A stretch of DNA of 5,273 bases from DATFXF01 sp035258565 (GTDB taxonomy: Bacteria > Acidobacteriota > Terriglobia > Acidiferrales > UBA7541), in NCBI GenBank assembly GCA_035258565.1, contig DATFXF010000331.1, positions 1 through 5,273 on the forward strand. The letters run 5' to 3'. The stretch's first letter is position 1. Every line of letters starts with the position of its first letter. The notes beneath the pieces are model-generated. The model made no database searches, had not been told where the DNA came from, and saw nothing but the letters and a program-made list of their open reading frames with translations. This document shows positions 5,148 to 5,273 of the stretch, one piece after another. A program made the position numbers and the translations under genes.

Positions 5148-5273
5148 ATGCGCAACAAGCAAAAGGGTTTCTCGCTCATCGAACTTCTGATCGTCGTGGC
5201 GATCATTCTGATCATTGCGGCGATCGCCATTCCCAACCTGCTCCGTTCGAAGATGGCCGCGAACGAAGCGTCG
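5148..5273 (+). CDS. pilA: Type IV pilin PilA, N-terminal part (3' truncated by window)
   Basis: PilA is the subunit that polymerises into the pilus fibre after prepilin peptidase (PilD) removes its leader and methylates the new N-terminus. The first 42 residues are present and the frame stays open to the window edge. They show a class III signal: a short basic leader MRNKQKG, cleavage expected after Gly7, then mature FSLIELLIVV with Phe1 and the essential Glu5. The hydrophobic alpha-1 helix continues to Pro22 (AIAIPNLL), as in type IVa pilins. Position next to pilR, a sigma-54 promoter and a strong ribosome binding site favour the major pilin over a minor pilin or a type II secretion pseudopilin. 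The globular domain is outside the window, so whether this is a full-length or short, Geobacter-like pilin cannot be told. Confidence 0.93.
   Translation, partial: MRNKQKGFSLIELLIVVAIILIIAAIAIPNLLRSKMAANEAS

Overview
The window is a stretch of a type IV pilus (T4P) locus with all genes on the + strand: the 3' end of pilT, then complete pilC, pilS and pilR, then the first 42 codons of a pilin gene (pilA). DNA is GC-rich with GC-rich third codon positions. The gene order pilT-pilC-pilS-pilR-pilA matches the order known from Geobacter and Myxococcus. The pilin N-terminus (KGFSLIELLIVV, then IPNLLRSKMAANEAS) and the PilT and PilR tails look to me most like Acidobacteriota. That placement is from recall of family sequences, not from a search, so treat it as likely rather than shown.

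Layout: 2-382 is the C-terminal third of the retraction ATPase PilT. 482-1693 is the inner-membrane platform protein PilC. 1826-3427 is PilS, a six-helix membrane sensor kinase with a PAS domain. 3490-4884 is PilR, a sigma-54 activator with receiver, AAA+ and Fis-type HTH domains. 5148-5273 is the start of major-pilin-like PilA, cut by the window edge. Gaps are 99, 132, 62 and 263 bases. The first three are short and suit one transcription unit. The 263-base gap before pilA is the regulatory region.

The pilR-pilA gap holds most of the non-coding signal: a 13-bp GC-rich hairpin, two GCGACA repeats in an AT-rich patch, a possible sigma-70-type promoter using one of them, a 9-bp inverted repeat spanning the gap, a good sigma-54 -24/-12 element at 5080-5095, a small leader hairpin and a strong ribosome binding site.

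How it works together (inferred from the known families): PilC is the membrane base on which the extension ATPase (outside the window) and PilT add and remove PilA subunits. PilS senses a membrane signal, which in Pseudomonas aeruginosa is the level of PilA itself, and controls PilR phosphorylation. PilR, which has an intact GAFTGA loop, drives sigma-54 transcription of the adjacent pilA. Sensor, activator, promoter and target are therefore all in one short stretch. I see no mobile element, CRISPR array, tRNA or rRNA, and no clearly new system. The interesting material is regulatory detail and residue-level variation in PilS and PilR.
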